DNA of 6,291 nucleotides from an uncultured Phycisphaerae bacterium (lineage in GTDB: Bacteria; Planctomycetota; Phycisphaerae; Phycisphaerales; SM1A02): positions 1 through 6,291 of the forward strand of contig CAJWSE010000063.1 in the NCBI GenBank assembly GCA_913046275.1, given 5' to 3'. Positions 5,346-6,291 of the stretch are shown here, piece by piece (position 1 is the stretch's first letter; the number at the start of each line of letters is the position of its first letter). The notes beneath the pieces are model-generated. The model was not told where the DNA came from and made no database searches. It was given only the letters and a program-made list of their open reading frames with translations. Position numbers and translations under genes: made by a program.

Positions 5346-6291
5346 ACCTATCTAATTCGGCAGCAATAATATTCAGAGAACCAAGAATTGCAACAAGGTC
5401 AGCAAGTTGATGACCCTCAAACATTTTTGCGAAGGTTTGGAAGTTAATAAATGAACAAGGCCTAGGGGCAACTCGCCAACTGCATGGCCCACCATCAGAA
5501 ACAATAAAGAAACCATATTCACCGTTTGGACCTTCAATTGCACCGTAGCATTCCCCAATGGGTGAAGTCCAGCCATGATTTGGCATAAATACTTCGAACT
5601 GCTGAATAGTACCTTCAATCGAGTTATAAACATCTTCTTTGTCTGGAATGGTCATACCGCCACCAGGTAGAACATTAAGTGGGCCACCAGGAATATCGTC
5701 AATCAGCTGGCGGATAATATGGCAGGACTGCCTGATTTCCTCTAAACGAACATGGTATCTCGCCAAGCAATCACCAGTTGTTGCAATTGGAACATTGAAA
5801 TCAACAGGAGATGAACCCTGTCCATCCCAGTTATCTTTATAGCAGAGGTAAGGCTCATCTTTTCGCAAATCTCGAGTAACTCCAGATGCTCTAGCAAGCG
5901 GTCCTGTGAGTGACCAAGCAGTTGCTTCTTCTTTTGAAATTGTACCAATGCCTTCAACACGATCAATAAAAATTCTGTTTGTATTCAGCAAAGTTTCAAC
6001 ATCGCCAATTGCTTTTGGCATTCGTATATCAATAAAGTTATGCACCATCTTTTGAAATGTTGCTTCACATGGAAGGTCGTTCTTTAATCCCCCAACTCGT
6101 GTGTAATCAGGATGAAATCTTTGACCCGAAACGTAATCCATAATGTCATAAACATGTTCGCGTTCGTTAAAACCGTACAGGAATCCCGTGAACGCACCAA
6201 GATCCAGTGCAGCTGCACCAACGCAGAGAAGATGATTTTGAATTCTCCCGAGTTCACATAAAATTGTTCGTAGCACCTTGCAACGTGGAGT
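5344..6291 (-). CDS. nuoD: NADH-quinone oxidoreductase subunit D (49 kDa-type), N-terminus outside window
   Basis: NuoD is the hydrogenase-large-subunit-like protein of the peripheral arm that helps form the quinone site of complex I. The last 315 residues are present; NuoD is usually around 400, so roughly 85-100 are missing, including the N-terminal loop with the quinone-site His. The visible part begins TPRCKVLRTILCELGRI, the family's PRxxYLRxLxxEL-type helix. It continues with YDIMDYVSGQRFHPDYTRVGGL (48-69 region), LTGPLARASGVTRDLRK (128-144), GDCLARYHVRLEEIRQS (173-189), GEYGFFIVSDGG (257-268) and the conserved terminus ADLVAILGS...AAELDR. A GTG codon at 6276 is internal, not a start, because homologous sequence continues upstream of it. 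The usual HHF segment near the C-terminal third reads QQF (residues 230-232). It is the first visible gene of the run and lies 8 bases from nuoE. If it is a fused NuoCD form, that could not be seen here. Confidence 0.96.
   Translation of the reverse strand, partial: TPRCKVLRTILCELGRIQNHLLCVGAAALDLGAFTGFLYGFNEREHVYDIMDYVSGQRFHPDYTRVGGLKNDLPCEATFQKMVHNFIDIRMPKAIGDVETLLNTNRIFIDRVEGIGTISKEEATAWSLTGPLARASGVTRDLRKDEPYLCYKDNWDGQGSSPVDFNVPIATTGDCLARYHVRLEEIRQSCHIIRQLIDDIPGGPLNVLPGGGMTIPDKEDVYNSIEGTIQQFEVFMPNHGWTSPIGECYGAIEGPNGEYGFFIVSDGGPCSWRVAPRPCSFINFQTFAKMFEGHQLADLVAILGSLNIIAAELDR

Noticed and set aside
6274..6276. GTG as the nuoD start
   Set aside because: Residues upstream of it (TPRCK) match the conserved NuoD helix, so the gene continues past the window edge.

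Overview
The window reads as an ordinary chromosomal segment of an AT-rich bacterium. Six complete genes and one truncated gene run right to left on the minus strand. One truncated gene on the plus strand converges on them at the left edge. I see no insertion sequence, phage gene, CRISPR array, tRNA or rRNA. Several details point towards the Planctomycetota or the wider PVC group: an Asn-Cys-Asp-Glu version of the NADH/FMN-site motif in NuoF, a YbeY motif ending Asp-Asp, and an M42 peptidase whose usual metal-site Asp appears as Glu. This placement is inference from motif style, not a search result.

Right part (3284-6291): the end of a respiratory complex I operon in the order nuoD (5' end off the window), nuoE, a 66-codon unknown gene, nuoF. 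The genes are packed tightly. There are 8 bases between nuoD and nuoE, an ATGA overlap between nuoE and the small gene, and a short overlap between the small gene and nuoF. NuoE and NuoF form the NADH-oxidising tip of the complex, and NuoD belongs to the quinone-binding connecting module. nuoG does not follow nuoF, so the complex I cluster either ends here or is split.

Middle (1506-3244): ybeY (rRNA maturation and quality-control nuclease) overlaps by ATGA with a CBS-domain CNNM/CorC-type membrane protein. This ybeY-corC pairing is common in bacteria. Only 39 bases separate nuoF from ybeY, so read-through from the nuo operon is possible.

Left part (1-1434): a predicted acidic lipoprotein with an almost perfect 49-residue tandem duplication, then the C-terminal half of an M42-family metallo-aminopeptidase on the opposite strand. 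The two stop codons are 11 bases apart.

The points most worth following up are the unknown small gene embedded between nuoE and nuoF, the recent repeat in the lipoprotein, and the apparent loss of the usual GE..PK motif from the membrane part of the CNNM-like protein. Nothing in the window clearly amounts to a new multi-gene system.
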